A stretch of 64,000 nucleotides of DNA, taken from Ch67 sp964491665. GTDB lineage: Bacteria; Pseudomonadota; Gammaproteobacteria; Pseudomonadales; Ketobacteraceae. The position numbers were made by a program, and so were the translations under genes. The number at the start of each line of letters is the position of its first letter. The stretch's first letter is position 1. A model generated the notes under the pieces. That model was not told the origin of the DNA. It made no database searches and saw nothing but the letters and a program-made list of their open reading frames with translations. Positions 8,827 through 17,634 of this stretch are shown here, piece by piece. The DNA is taken from the NCBI GenBank assembly GCA_964491665.1, contig CAZBII010000006.1, forward strand, positions 3,354 through 67,353. Direction: 5' to 3'.

Positions 8827-9827
8827 TGAAAAAATTCCACCCCATTCCCACCAACATCATCACCGGCTTTCTCGGCACCGGCAAAACCACGTCGATCCTG
8901 CATCTGCTGCGGCACAACACCGACGGCGAAAAATGGGCGGTGCTGGTGAATGAATTCGGCGAGGTCGGCATCGACGGCGCGCTGCTGCAACCGGAGGCGT
9001 TTGCGGTGAAGGAAGTGCCTGGCGGCTGCATGTGCTGTGCCGCCGGTCTGCCCACGCAGGTGGCGCTGAACAAACTGATCGCCGACGCCAAGCCCGACCG
9101 CATTCTGATCGAACCTACCGGCCTCGCCCATCCGGCCAATATCATCGCCATGCTCACCGGCGAACAGTTTGAAGAGGTGATCGATCTGCGCGCCACGCTG
9201 ACGCTGATCGATCCGCGCGTGCTGGACGACATCCGCTACACCAGCAACGAAAATTTCATCGGCCAGTGGCAGGCAGCGGACGTGCTGGCGGCCACCAAAA
9301 CCGATCTGTGTTCGCCGCAGCAACGGCAGCAGTTTGACGCCTGGGCCGCGCAGGTGCGCCCCGATGCCCGGCGCGAACACATTCAGCAGGGCGCGCTGCA
9401 AAAAACCTGGCTGGATCTGCCGCGCACGGCCACCACCGGCAGCAGTCCACACGGCAAAAAGACTTCTCCGCAGGCGTCACTGCTGATGCTCACGCCGCAG
9501 TTTGCGCAGGCCGAGCTGGCGCCTGATCAACCCTTTCTGCGCAAGGAAAACAGCAGCAGCGGCTTTTTCAGTTGCGGCTGGATTTTTCCACCGCATGTGC
9601 AATTCGATTTCGACAAGCTGTTCGAACTGCTGCGCAATCTCGACATCCTGCGCGCCAAGGCAGTAATGAACACCACGCGCGGCACGTTCGCGTTCAATCT
9701 GGCGGACAGCACGGTGGGTGTGACGGAAATGCCGGCGGCACGCGACAGTCGCATCGAATTCATTGCGCCGGACAAAATAGACTGGAATCTGCTGGAAAAC
9801 TGGCTGCTGCAAACCCGCTGCAGCTGA
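8826..9827 (+). CDS. CobW/G3E-family GTPase (putative metallochaperone)
   Basis: This 333-residue protein carries the P-loop GFLGTGKTT (14-22), the metal-binding CxCC motif CMCC (68-71), IEPTGLAHP near residue 98 and a KTDL nucleotide-specificity motif near residue 159. The C-terminal 90 residues resemble the CobW C domain. Family members insert metal, mostly zinc, into client proteins using GTP hydrolysis. The ATG overlaps the res stop (TGATG), a form typical of coupled translation, but nothing else ties it to DNA restriction. It may be a host gene at the edge of the inserted defence cluster. The specific metal and client are unknown. Confidence 0.85.
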   Translation: MKKFHPIPTNIITGFLGTGKTTSILHLLRHNTDGEKWAVLVNEFGEVGIDGALLQPEAFAVKEVPGGCMCCAAGLPTQVALNKLIADAKPDRILIEPTGLAHPANIIAMLTGEQFEEVIDLRATLTLIDPRVLDDIRYTSNENFIGQWQAADVLAATKTDLCSPQQRQQFDAWAAQVRPDARREHIQQGALQKTWLDLPRTATTGSSPHGKKTSPQASLLMLTPQFAQAELAPDQPFLRKENSSSGFFSCGWIFPPHVQFDFDKLFELLRNLDILRAKAVMNTTRGTFAFNLADSTVGVTEMPAARDSRIEFIAPDKIDWNLLENWLLQTRCS

Positions 9828-9840
9828 ACACCGCAGCGGG
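9814..9840. terminator. Hairpin between convergent genes
   Basis: CCCGCTGC (9814-9821) and GCAGCGGG (9833-9840) form a perfect 8-bp stem with an 11-base loop. It overlaps the end of the GTPase gene, with a convergent hydrolase gene on the other side. There is no T-run on the + strand and only three Ts on the - strand, so it is at best a weak bidirectional terminator. Confidence 0.35.
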
Positions 9841-9857
9841 ATTGAGATCGGGAAGAA

Positions 9858-10850
9858 TTACTGCGCGGCGACCTTGGGCGTTGACAGCTGGTCGAGGAAC
9901 GTGATCACGTCGCCCACCGCCTGTGTGCTCGCCTTTTCCAGCAGGATGGTGTGCGGGCTGTCATACAGGCGCAGGGATTTCTGCGTGCTGGCCACCGAAC
10001 GGAACACTTCGCGGCTGGAATCCAGCGGCACCAGCATGTCCTGCTCGCCGTGCAGCAGCAGGATCGGCCGGCTGAAGCGGGTCAGGTTGTCCTTGATGTA
10101 GTCAGTAGCGTCCTGCAGCGTGCTGATATAGGCACCCGGCAACCAGCCATGCGACACATAGGGATCGGCCAGCAGCTGCTCCTGCACGGCGTCATCTTCC
10201 ACGGTAACCCGGATACCCAGATCGGACTCCGCCACCGGCATGGTGGGCAGCACCGTGCCCCCCATCTGCGCCATGGTCATGGTCATGGAATTGACGAAGC
10301 CCGGTGCGCGCAGGCCCAGGAATTTGATGCTGGGCTTGTAGCCCACTGCACTGGTGATCACACCGTCGAACAGGTACTCGTTGCGCAGCGCGGCATACAG
10401 CGCCACCGCGCCGCCCAGGCTCTCACCCATCACGTAATTGGGGGCGTCGGGATAGCGCTTTTTCAGGGATTGCAGCACCAGGTACAGATCGCTGGCGTAG
10501 TCGTCGAAATGCTCGATGTAGCCGTCGGCGCCCTTGCCTTCCGAACGGCCCCAGCCCTGCATGTCATAGGCATACACGCGGTAACCGGCGGCGGTCAGCT
10601 GTTTGGCCACCGGCTCGTAGACGCCGCTGTGCAGCGCGGTGCCGTGCAGGATCACGATATTGCCCTTGGCGGCGCCCTGCGGCTGCCACAGGCGGGCAAA
10701 CAGGGTCAGGTTCTGGTGATTGAGGAACTGCTCTTCGCTGTAGGTCTCGGTCTGGACCAGAGCGGGGGGACGGGTGTGCGGCGTGGTGGCACAGGCGGTA
10801 ATGATCAGGCTCAGCAGGATGCCCAGTAATGCGCGAATGTTCCCTGACAT
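9858..10850 (-). CDS. Lipoprotein alpha/beta hydrolase, monoacylglycerol lipase-like
   Basis: The protein has 330 residues from the ATG at 10850. A TTG four codons upstream is possible, but the GAGG sequence placed before this ATG supports the shorter form. The N-terminus is a lipoprotein signal with lipobox ITAC (Cys20), so the enzyme is probably membrane-tethered in the envelope. The S33/MAG-lipase fold is shown by HGTALHSGVYEP (oxyanion region), GWGRSEG, the nucleophile elbow GESLGG (Ser144), LLHGEQDMLVP (acid) and SPHTILLE (His). It likely cleaves glycerides or other carboxylic esters. The substrate cannot be told from sequence. It has no obvious operon partner. Confidence 0.85.
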   Translation of the reverse strand: MSGNIRALLGILLSLIITACATTPHTRPPALVQTETYSEEQFLNHQNLTLFARLWQPQGAAKGNIVILHGTALHSGVYEPVAKQLTAAGYRVYAYDMQGWGRSEGKGADGYIEHFDDYASDLYLVLQSLKKRYPDAPNYVMGESLGGAVALYAALRNEYLFDGVITSAVGYKPSIKFLGLRAPGFVNSMTMTMAQMGGTVLPTMPVAESDLGIRVTVEDDAVQEQLLADPYVSHGWLPGAYISTLQDATDYIKDNLTRFSRPILLLHGEQDMLVPLDSSREVFRSVASTQKSLRLYDSPHTILLEKASTQAVGDVITFLDQLSTPKVAAQ

Positions 10851-10977
10851 GGAAAACCTCAAATGCTGTTGTAATGGAGGTGTACTTCAGTGTCGCGCAA
10901 GCCTAGCACCCTGCTGCACCGGCCAACAGTGGCAAAATGAAACAGATGTGTTTTTTTGTATCAGATGCTGCGTCAGG

Positions 10978-11859
10978 TCAAGCCGCCGATACCGCCTTGT
11001 CCCCCACGTACTGCTGCAGCTGCTTCAATCCCTTGCGACGCAGGAAAGAGCTGTCCTTCTGCGAGGGATGAAAATCGCGGCGGTAGTACTGCAGGTAATG
11101 CTTGCCCAGACTGGCCAGCACATCGCGGTGCTGCCACAGGCCCTGCAGACGGTTGCGCAGGCCGCGCTTGTGCTGGCGGGCCTCCGGGTCGGACCTCAGC
11201 AGCTGCACGGTATGCAGCGCCGAGAAGAAGGAGAACAGCACGGTGGTGAAGGCCATTTCACTGGCGCGAATCCAGTAACTCCCCACCTGGTCCTGGTACA
11301 CGTCGAACGCCACCGACTTGTGTTCGCTCTCCTCCACCGCATGCCACAGCCACAGCGGTTTCAGGCGCTCGTCCACATCGGCGATCAGGTCAGGCCGCTC
11401 CAGCAGCATTTCCGCAAACATGGCGGTGAAATGCTCCAGCGCGCAGGTCTTGGCCAGCATGCGTTCCGGCGAGAGGAATTTTTCCTCACGGCCGATACCC
11501 GCCTTCACAAACTTCTCCACCTCCGCCATGGGCAAGCCCTTGCGTCCCATCATGGCGTTGAAGGTGTCGTGTTCCTTGCCGTGATGCGCCTCCTGGCCGA
11601 TGAAGGCGCGCACCTGCTTCTGCAGTTCGGGGTCGGTGATGCCAGCCTGGAAATGCCGCACCGAGCGCATGAACATGCGTTCTCCCTCAGGGAAGGTGCA
11701 GGACAGGCCGGTGAGGATCATGGTGCGCAGCGGGTCGCCGCCAAACCAGTACTTGGGGATGCTGTCGTCGAATTCGAAATCCATGCGGCGGACCGGAATG
11801 TCCGGCGTGCCGGGGCGGTCGGTCTTGACGGCTGTAACAGTGGCGGTGGACGTGGCCAT
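10978..11859 (-). CDS. Predicted metal-dependent hydrolase, PF10118-like
   Basis: This 293-residue protein matches the PF10118 group of predicted metal-dependent hydrolases. Paired helical metal-ligand motifs resembling di-iron carriers are visible: EGERMFMRSVRHF near residue 56, GQEAHHGKEHD near residue 87, EHFTAMFAEM near 137 and HAVEESEHKS near 170. An AAAGGAG ribosome site precedes the ATG. The family is frequent in lipid- and steroid-handling proteobacteria, but its reaction is not established. It reads away from the lipoprotein hydrolase gene start with a 127-base gap and is probably a separate transcript. Confidence 0.75.
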   Translation of the reverse strand: MATSTATVTAVKTDRPGTPDIPVRRMDFEFDDSIPKYWFGGDPLRTMILTGLSCTFPEGERMFMRSVRHFQAGITDPELQKQVRAFIGQEAHHGKEHDTFNAMMGRKGLPMAEVEKFVKAGIGREEKFLSPERMLAKTCALEHFTAMFAEMLLERPDLIADVDERLKPLWLWHAVEESEHKSVAFDVYQDQVGSYWIRASEMAFTTVLFSFFSALHTVQLLRSDPEARQHKRGLRNRLQGLWQHRDVLASLGKHYLQYYRRDFHPSQKDSSFLRRKGLKQLQQYVGDKAVSAA

Positions 11860-12000
11860 GACAGGGCTCCTTTCTTGTTGGAATCAGGCGTGCGCGGTGA
11901 AACCAGTATAGGGGAGGCTGTCTGCGGCTGAACGGTCGGGTTGAGCCAATGACTGGTCAGATCGGGCCACGGGACACTGCCCCGGCGGCCCGTGCCGCTC

Positions 12001-12342
12001 TCAGGATTTCTTCACGAATTCCGACTTGAGTTTCATGGCGCCGATGCCGTCGATCTTGCAGTCGATGTCGTGGTCGCCGTCCACCAGGCGAATGTTCTTC
12101 ACCTTGGTGCCAACCTTCACCACCAGCGATGAGCCCTTCACTTTCAGGTCCTTGATGACGGTGACGGAGTCGCCGTCCTGCAGGAGGTTGCCGTTGGCGT
12201 CCTTGATCACGCGCACGTCGTCGCTGGCCTCGGCCGCCGCGTCGGCGGACCATTCATGGGCGCATTCGGGGCAGATGAACTGGCCGCCATCTTCGTAGGT
12301 GAACTCGGAACCGCATTGCGGGCAGGCAGGCAGTGTGCTCAT
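12001..12342 (-). CDS. yjdM: YjdM/PhnA-family zinc-ribbon protein
   Basis: The protein has 113 residues. A zinc ribbon with Cys7, Cys10, Cys24 and Cys27 opens the protein, followed by the conserved PhnA domain (VIKDANGNLLQDGDSVTVIKDL near residue 44, KVGTKVKNIRLVDGDHDIDC near 74). I chose the ATG at 12342 because family members begin within a few residues of the first Cys pair; the open frame continues upstream but overlaps the cupin gene. The name PhnA (phosphonate) is historical, and the function of YjdM is not known. Confidence 0.88.
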   Translation of the reverse strand: MSTLPACPQCGSEFTYEDGGQFICPECAHEWSADAAAEASDDVRVIKDANGNLLQDGDSVTVIKDLKVKGSSLVVKVGTKVKNIRLVDGDHDIDCKIDGIGAMKLKSEFVKKS

Positions 12343-12424
12343 GGCTGGGGGTCCTGTGTGAACGGGAAACGGGCGCGCATTATGCCAGATCCGGGGTACC
12401 CCTGCTGCAGTTCCGGTTATTGGA

Positions 12425-12859
12425 TCAGGGTAGCGGCGGCCGGGCGGTCGTGGGCTGACCCTCGGCGCCGGCATAGAACACCAGGATCTTCACCGGCACG
12501 GTGCCTTCGTTGCGGCCGTTATGCAGGGTGTTCACCACTTCCGCCAGCGCCTCGCCGGACTTCAGCACTTTCACCGCGCCACTCTGCAGGTGCACGGTGA
12601 GCTGGCCTTCCAGCACCATGCCGAAGGACGGCACCGGATGCAGGTGCCAGCCGGTTTCACCGCCGGGCACTATCTCGATCACCATGCCGGTGATTTCCGC
12701 CTGCCCGGCCGGGTAATGCAGGGGCGTGCCGTCCCAGCTGGACGTGGTCTTCAGCACGCTGGTGACTTTTACTGCGCTGTTGGCTTCGACGGCCCAGGCG
12801 GAAGAAGTGCAGGCCGCCAGCAGAAACAGGGCGCCGGCGCGGAGTGTGTTGCGTGTCAT
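12425..12859 (-). CDS. Exported small cupin-domain protein
   Basis: The protein has 144 residues from the ATG at 12859, which follows a GAAGGTG ribosome site. The N-terminus is a signal sequence. It can be read as a lipoprotein signal (LLAAC, Cys17) or as a signal peptidase I site after AWA at residue 23. A single cupin barrel follows with the metal motif HLH (72-74) and Glu84 in a GGETGWHLHPVPSFGMVLEG block. Periplasmic single-cupin proteins of this kind have no established common function. The divergent gene is a cytochrome b561, and the 235 bases between the two starts must hold both promoters. Confidence 0.78.
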   Translation of the reverse strand: MTRNTLRAGALFLLAACTSSAWAVEANSAVKVTSVLKTTSSWDGTPLHYPAGQAEITGMVIEIVPGGETGWHLHPVPSFGMVLEGQLTVHLQSGAVKVLKSGEALAEVVNTLHNGRNEGTVPVKILVFYAGAEGQPTTARPPLP

Positions 12860-13094
12860 GGATTCACCTTCGGGAAGAATTGCGCGGAAGCGATGCACAA
12901 TAACGGATGCCACGCCGGTCCGCCTACTCCCGTTCAGTCATCCCCTTCATTTTTTGCCACTCCGGCAGAGGCAGAATCATGTACACCTTTCACCGGGATG
13001 CTGCAGATCATCAAGCTGGCGCACGTGCATCGGCGACGCTGGACAGAACCCCTTGCGCGTTGTATCAATGCCCATCCCCTGTCTGGAGAGATTT

Positions 13095-13643
13095 ATGTCC
13101 TGGAACAATTCCACCGACCGTTATGGTTCCCTTTCCGTGTCCCTGCACTGGTTGATGCTGGTGCTATTGGTGGGCGTCTACTGCGCCATGGAATTTCGCG
13201 GCATCTTCCCCAAAGGCAGTGACGCCCGCACCCTGATGAAAACCCTGCATTTCTCCCTCGGCATCAGCGTGTACATCCTGGTGTGGCTGCGCATTGCTGC
13301 GCGCTTCTCCGGTCCGGCGCCACTGATCCAGCCACAACCGGCCGTCTGGCAGAATGCACTGGCCAAACTGGTCCACCTGGCGCTGTACGCTTTCATGATT
13401 GGCATGCCGCTGGGTGGCTGGCTGCTGATCAACGCGGAAGGCAAGGCGGTGCCCTTCTTCGGGTTTGAACTGCCGATCCTGCTGGCGAAGAATCACGCCC
13501 TGGCGGAACAGATCGAAGACCTGCACAAACTCGGCGCCACCTGCGGCTATTTCCTGATTGGCGCACACGCCGCCGCTGCACTGTTCCATCATTATGTGCA
13601 GAAGGACAACACGCTGCTGCGCATGCTGCCGCGTCGTTCCTGA
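13095..13643 (+). CDS. Cytochrome b561-family membrane protein
   Basis: This 182-residue integral membrane protein has four predicted helices (about 14-34, 52-70, 90-110 and 145-165). Histidines placed for two hemes are at 18, 52, 143 and 158, the pattern of bacterial CybB-type b561. GGAGAG lies just before the chosen ATG; the open frame extends further upstream but without family similarity. It likely moves electrons from quinol to a periplasmic acceptor or oxygen. The divergent exported cupin might be a functional partner, but this is only positional. A strong hairpin follows the gene. Confidence 0.88.
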   Translation: MSWNNSTDRYGSLSVSLHWLMLVLLVGVYCAMEFRGIFPKGSDARTLMKTLHFSLGISVYILVWLRIAARFSGPAPLIQPQPAVWQNALAKLVHLALYAFMIGMPLGGWLLINAEGKAVPFFGFELPILLAKNHALAEQIEDLHKLGATCGYFLIGAHAAAALFHHYVQKDNTLLRMLPRRS

Positions 13644-13678
13644 TCCGCGTTCTGCTGAACAAAAAATCTGCAGCACTG

Positions 13679-13712
13679 GTGTCGCGCTGCAGCAATGCTG
13701 CCAGCGCGACAC
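13679..13712 (+). terminator. Terminator-like hairpin after cytochrome b561
   Basis: GTGTCGCGCTG (13679-13689) and CAGCGCGACAC (13702-13712) form a perfect 11-bp stem; the 12-base loop contains a further small GCAG/CTGC pairing. No T-run follows. It probably marks the 3' end of the cytochrome gene transcript and separates it from the injection-system operon. Confidence 0.45.
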
Positions 13713-14027
13713 GCTCCCCATAAATTGATGCAGAACAAGATTTGTGTTTGTTCTGTATCGCAATTCTTTCTGTGCATTTTTGCGCACCGAAAAGCGCTTG
13801 CAGACTAATCAGGTTTGTATTAGTTTCTCGCCGTACCTCAGCAAACAATATCCAGCTCGCGCAGTTCTGTTTTCAAGCACACATTTCTTCTTCGCCATAC
13901 GCAGTGAGATGGCAGATTCATGACAGATGACCTGTCGTGAGCGGCTGAGTGTTGCCGTGAAAAAATGCGTCGTGAGGAATCCGCGCCAAAGGCACAACGT
14001 TACAAGAACAACAAGGGGAACCGAGCG
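13713..14027 (+). promoter_or_regulatory. AT-rich leader of the contractile injection system operon with two dyads
   Basis: This stretch has no convincing gene and is clearly richer in A and T than its surroundings. CAGAACAA (13731-13738) and TTGTTCTG (13748-13755) form a perfect 8-bp dyad with a 9-base spacer. ACTAAT (13804-13809) and ATTAGT (13819-13824) form a second one. Both are plausible operators for the operon that starts at 14028. No single -35/-10 pair stands out enough to be named. Confidence 0.4.
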
Positions 14028-14615
14028 GTGGCTTCGTACAAGGGTGTACAGGGCGCACTGGTGGCACTGGAGAATTTTTTCAAGCGCCGCCTGCCGGCCG
14101 AACTGGGCAATGAACCGGTGAGCGCATCGGTGGAACTGCTCGGCAGTGCCGACATTGCGGAAACCCTCTCCGGCAATCTGCTGGGCATTTACCTGCATCG
14201 CATCACCATTGATCCCCACGGCCGCACGCGCCAGTTCACACCTCCCGGCACAGTGAACGCAGGACGCCAGTCCGAACTGCCGGTGAATCTGCATTTCCTG
14301 CTGATTGCGAATGCCACCAGTCCCACCGTGGAAGCGGATCTGATGGCGTGGGCGATGGTGGAACTGGCCAACCAGCCGCAACTCGACATTTCCCACATGC
14401 AGGACATCGATTCCGACTGGGGCGAACGCGAAGTGCTGAACATCGCGCCCGATGAAATGAGCACGGAAGATCTGATGCGCATCTGGGACGTGTTCGAATC
14501 ACCCTACACCAGCACCGTGCCCTACATTGCACGCACCGTGCGCCTGCGTCTGCGCAATGAACGCACCGAAGGTCCGCCGGTGACAGCGCGCATCTTTCCC
14601 GGAGGCACGGTATGA
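14028..14615 (+). CDS. DUF4255 protein, Afp16/Pvc16-like tail terminator
   Basis: The protein has 195 residues from a GTG start at 14028 preceded by AAGGGG; an ATG at 13965 would add 21 poorly placed residues. It matches the DUF4255 (Pvc16 N-terminal) family: a short start helix (GALVALENFFKRRLP), then a beta-rich body ending in TVPYIARTVRLRLR. In Afp- and PVC-type particles Afp16 caps the tube and sheath and sets the end of the tail. Here it is the first gene of the operon rather than the last. The next gene begins inside its stop region (four-base overlap). Confidence 0.82.
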   Translation: MASYKGVQGALVALENFFKRRLPAELGNEPVSASVELLGSADIAETLSGNLLGIYLHRITIDPHGRTRQFTPPGTVNAGRQSELPVNLHFLLIANATSPTVEADLMAWAMVELANQPQLDISHMQDIDSDWGEREVLNIAPDEMSTEDLMRIWDVFESPYTSTVPYIARTVRLRLRNERTEGPPVTARIFPGGTV

Positions 14616-15391
14616 AAACGGTGAAGGTGCTGGAAACCAATATCCTCCACACCAGCGATGTGCTCTGGTGGCTGGACGGCAGCAGCGGAGAAACGCCGGC
14701 GACGATGCTGCGGATTCCGGTGGCGCTGGCGCTGCAACTGAACACCAAACCGCGCGACCTGCAGGTGGTGCACAGTGCCGGCAAGACTGCGCTGCTGCGT
14801 CGTCCCACCACCGACATGATCAACGGAGTCGCCAGCGCCAGTGACAAACAGCGTCCCGTCGAACCGGTATTCAATGTGGCTGGCAGTGTCAGCGATGACG
14901 CCGGCCGCTACATTCCACGCACATTCAATATCAGCGCCGGCAATGGCGTCGGCCACGCCATCGTGCTGTATCCGTCGCCGCTGGGCTGCAAGTTTGGTCC
15001 CGCCGGTGGTCTGCAAGGTTGCGTGCGCTTCAACGGTTCCGGCAAACCCGCCTGCTGGGCGCTGCTCACACTCACTGTCACCACTGCGCTCGGCGCCACG
15101 CTCACGTTTCGCGGCCAGGCCAACGGCGCCGGCGATTTCATGCTGCCGCTGAACCGGTTGCCGCCGCTGCCGGAAGGCATCTCGCATTATTCGGCGGAAC
15201 TGCGCGTTGCCGCGCTGGTTTCCGCCACCGCCGACACACCGCTCGATCCGTCCACACTGGTGGCGATGAATCCGGGCAGCCTGTCTGTCGACAACACCTT
15301 TTCCAGCCCCATCGGATTGAACGTAGTACCCGGTGAGATCCGAACCATCCGATCCTCGAACAGGGATCATCTAGCCGTGCAACCCAGTTGA
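14612..15391 (+). CDS. Uncharacterised CIS-operon protein, second gene
   Basis: This 259-residue protein is not assigned to a family. Residues 1-80 look like a small alpha/beta start. The rest is beta-rich with FNVAGSVSDDAGRYIPRTF (about 88-106), and a later segment, ALLTLTVTTALGATLTFRGQ, that resembles a carboxypeptidase-regulatory-like or Ig-like sandwich. It has a GGAGG ribosome site and overlaps the DUF4255 gene by four bases, so the two are coupled. Genes in this position next to DUF4255 and sheath genes may encode cap or sheath-associated proteins. A cap partner role is inferred from position only. Confidence 0.6.
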   Translation: MKTVKVLETNILHTSDVLWWLDGSSGETPATMLRIPVALALQLNTKPRDLQVVHSAGKTALLRRPTTDMINGVASASDKQRPVEPVFNVAGSVSDDAGRYIPRTFNISAGNGVGHAIVLYPSPLGCKFGPAGGLQGCVRFNGSGKPACWALLTLTVTTALGATLTFRGQANGAGDFMLPLNRLPPLPEGISHYSAELRVAALVSATADTPLDPSTLVAMNPGSLSVDNTFSSPIGLNVVPGEIRTIRSSNRDHLAVQPS

Positions 15392-15413
15392 CCGTCACTG
15401 AAAGGAGAAGACC

Positions 15414-17585
15414 ATGCCTGAATATCTAGCGCCGGGTGTGTTTGTGGAGGAAGTCAGTTTTCGCGCCAAATCCATCGAAGGTGTGGGCACCAGTGTCGCC
15501 GCCATCGTCGGCCCTACCCGGTTCGGTCCGCTGCGCGGCAAGCCGGAAGTGGTGACGAGTTTCGGTGAATTCACCCGTCTGTATGGCGACATCCAGAATC
15601 TGGCCATTGGCGGTGCGTCGGTGCTGAACCACACCGCGATTGCCGCGAAAGCCTTTTTCGATGGCGGCGGCAAGCAGCTGTACGTGTCGCGGGTCGGCAA
15701 CTTCGCCACGCCCACCACCGGTTTTGGTTCTGCTGCCGATGCAGCGAGCGCGGTGACTTTCCGCAGCCGTTTCCCCGGCGTCATGGGCAATTTCACGCTG
15801 GAAGTGAACTGGAAGGACAGCGAGAACCTGCTGCGCAGCGAAGTCACCAGCGCGCCGACGGAAGATGAGGTGGTGTATCTGCAGGCCACCGGACTGGCCG
15901 CATCCAACCTCGCCAACGTGACACTGCCGGGCGGACTCGGTGCCACGCTTTCCGTGCGCGCACTGGTGCAGCGCGATGGCGACAATTACGACATCGTCAG
16001 CCCGAACCTGATCGTGTCGGATGGCACCACCACCGCCACGGTCGCCGCCACCGCCACCTCGCAGGTGCAGGTGCCGGACATGACCGGCCGCACGCTGCGT
16101 TTCACCCGCGTCACCCTGAAAGCACCCGCCGGCGGCGCGCTCGATGACGGCACCTCCGCCGTGATCGTGCTGGGCTCGGCGCTGGCACCCACCGCTGAAC
16201 TGTTCACGCTGGCCGGCGGCACCTGGGGCACCAACACGGCGATCTACGGCCTGCTGGACACCACCAACGCCGAATTCGATGTCAGCCCTAACCCGATCAA
16301 CCCCGGCGTCACCGCCTTCAGCCTGCCGCTGGCAGCACTGGCCGCCGCACCCAACAACGTGCGCGCGATCATGGCCCAGCGCACCTTCGATCTGTCGGTG
16401 CGCAGCGGCGGACCCAACGGCCCGGTGATCTACACCTACGGCAACATCACCACCGCGCCGACCGGTCCGCGCAGCCTGCCTGCCGTGCTCGCCGCCACAC
16501 CGTCCAAGCATTACGACCAGCTCACCAGCCCCGTGCAGTGCACGCTGGGCAACGGTGTCGATGGCGAGGACATCATGGACGCGCTGCTGGAACTGTTCGA
16601 TGACGCGGCGATGAATCCCACCGGCATTTCCATCGACGGCCCGCGCTTCCTGATCACCCTGAGCGGCGGCAGCGACGGCAACATTCCGGTGGCGCTGCAT
16701 TTCGGTGGCGCCAGCGATGAAGTCAACGGCAGCACCGGTTTCGCCGCGCTGGAAGACATCGAGGATGTGTCCATCGTGATGACGCCGGCCGCCGTGGAAA
16801 GCTACGGCCAGACCGATGCCACCGTGATCGGCCAGCGCCATCAGGCCATCGTGGCGGAAGTGCAGAAACACTGCCGCAAGATGCGTTACCGCGTCGGCAT
16901 CGTCGATTCCCGCGACGGCATGTCGCTGGCGGAAGTACGCGAATTCCGCAGCAACTTCGACGATTCCCGGCTGGCGCTGTATTACCCCTGGTTGGTGATC
17001 GCCGATCCGCGCGGTGTCAGCAACACGCTTACCGTGCCGCCCGCCGGTTTCATTGCGGGTGTGTATGCCAACACCGACGTGCAGCGCGGCGTGCACAAGC
17101 CACCGGCCAACGAGCCGGTAATCGGCGTCCTGCGTTTCGCGCAGGACATCAACCGCTTCCAGCAGGAACTGCTCAATCCCGATGGCATCAACTGTCTGCG
17201 TTCGTTCCCCGGCCGCGGTCATCGCGTGTGGGGCGGTCGCACCCTGGCCAGCGATCCGGAATGGAAATACGTCAACGTGCGGCGCTACTTCCTGTATCTG
17301 GAACGCTCCATCGAAAAATCGACGCAGTGGGTGGTGTTCGAACCCAACGGTGAAGCGCTGTGGGACAACGTGCGCGCCACGGTGGAAAGTTTCCTCTACA
17401 ACGAATGGCGCAACGGCCGCCTGCTGGGCAGCGACAAGACAGCGTACTTCGTGCGCTGCGACCGCAGCACCATGACCCAGAACGACATCGACAACGGCCG
17501 TCTGGTGTGCGAGATCGGCGTGGCGGCACTGAAACCGGCGGAGTTCGTGATTTTCCGCATCGGCCAGAAAACCGCAGACGCCTGA
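15414..17585 (+). CDS. CIS contractile sheath protein
   Basis: The protein has 723 residues, larger than the roughly 350-500 of the main Afp/PVC sheath proteins, with the extra length in a central insertion. The start (PEYLAPGVFVEEV, residues 2-14) and the IVGPTRFGPL segment are hallmarks of phage and CIS sheath proteins. The C-terminal sheath domain is plain: GVYANTDVQRGVHKPPAN, RVWGGRTLASDPEWKYVNVRR and SFLYNEWRNGRLLGSD. The middle 350 residues are surface-type domains. It should polymerise around the tube and drive firing by contraction. A strong GAAAGGAG site precedes it. The tube gene follows after 49 bases. Confidence 0.95.
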   Translation: MPEYLAPGVFVEEVSFRAKSIEGVGTSVAAIVGPTRFGPLRGKPEVVTSFGEFTRLYGDIQNLAIGGASVLNHTAIAAKAFFDGGGKQLYVSRVGNFATPTTGFGSAADAASAVTFRSRFPGVMGNFTLEVNWKDSENLLRSEVTSAPTEDEVVYLQATGLAASNLANVTLPGGLGATLSVRALVQRDGDNYDIVSPNLIVSDGTTTATVAATATSQVQVPDMTGRTLRFTRVTLKAPAGGALDDGTSAVIVLGSALAPTAELFTLAGGTWGTNTAIYGLLDTTNAEFDVSPNPINPGVTAFSLPLAALAAAPNNVRAIMAQRTFDLSVRSGGPNGPVIYTYGNITTAPTGPRSLPAVLAATPSKHYDQLTSPVQCTLGNGVDGEDIMDALLELFDDAAMNPTGISIDGPRFLITLSGGSDGNIPVALHFGGASDEVNGSTGFAALEDIEDVSIVMTPAAVESYGQTDATVIGQRHQAIVAEVQKHCRKMRYRVGIVDSRDGMSLAEVREFRSNFDDSRLALYYPWLVIADPRGVSNTLTVPPAGFIAGVYANTDVQRGVHKPPANEPVIGVLRFAQDINRFQQELLNPDGINCLRSFPGRGHRVWGGRTLASDPEWKYVNVRRYFLYLERSIEKSTQWVVFEPNGEALWDNVRATVESFLYNEWRNGRLLGSDKTAYFVRCDRSTMTQNDIDNGRLVCEIGVAALKPAEFVIFRIGQKTADA

Positions 17586-17634
17586 TGCCCTGACGACCCG
17601 ACAACGTTGACGACATTCGAACGAGGAATTCAAC

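Noticed and set aside
10774..11931. A 385-codon + strand frame over the PF10118 hydrolase
   Set aside because: Antisense shadow; the - strand protein shows metal-ligand motifs and a good ribosome site.
12343..12474. Upstream extension of the YjdM gene
   Set aside because: It would add 44 residues (mostly Pro/Arg/Gly) not seen in the family and overlap the cupin gene; the ATG at 12342 gives the usual length.
12726..13094. N-terminal extension of the cytochrome b561
   Set aside because: No similarity to the family, opposite to the cupin gene, and a GGAGAG site precedes the ATG at 13095.
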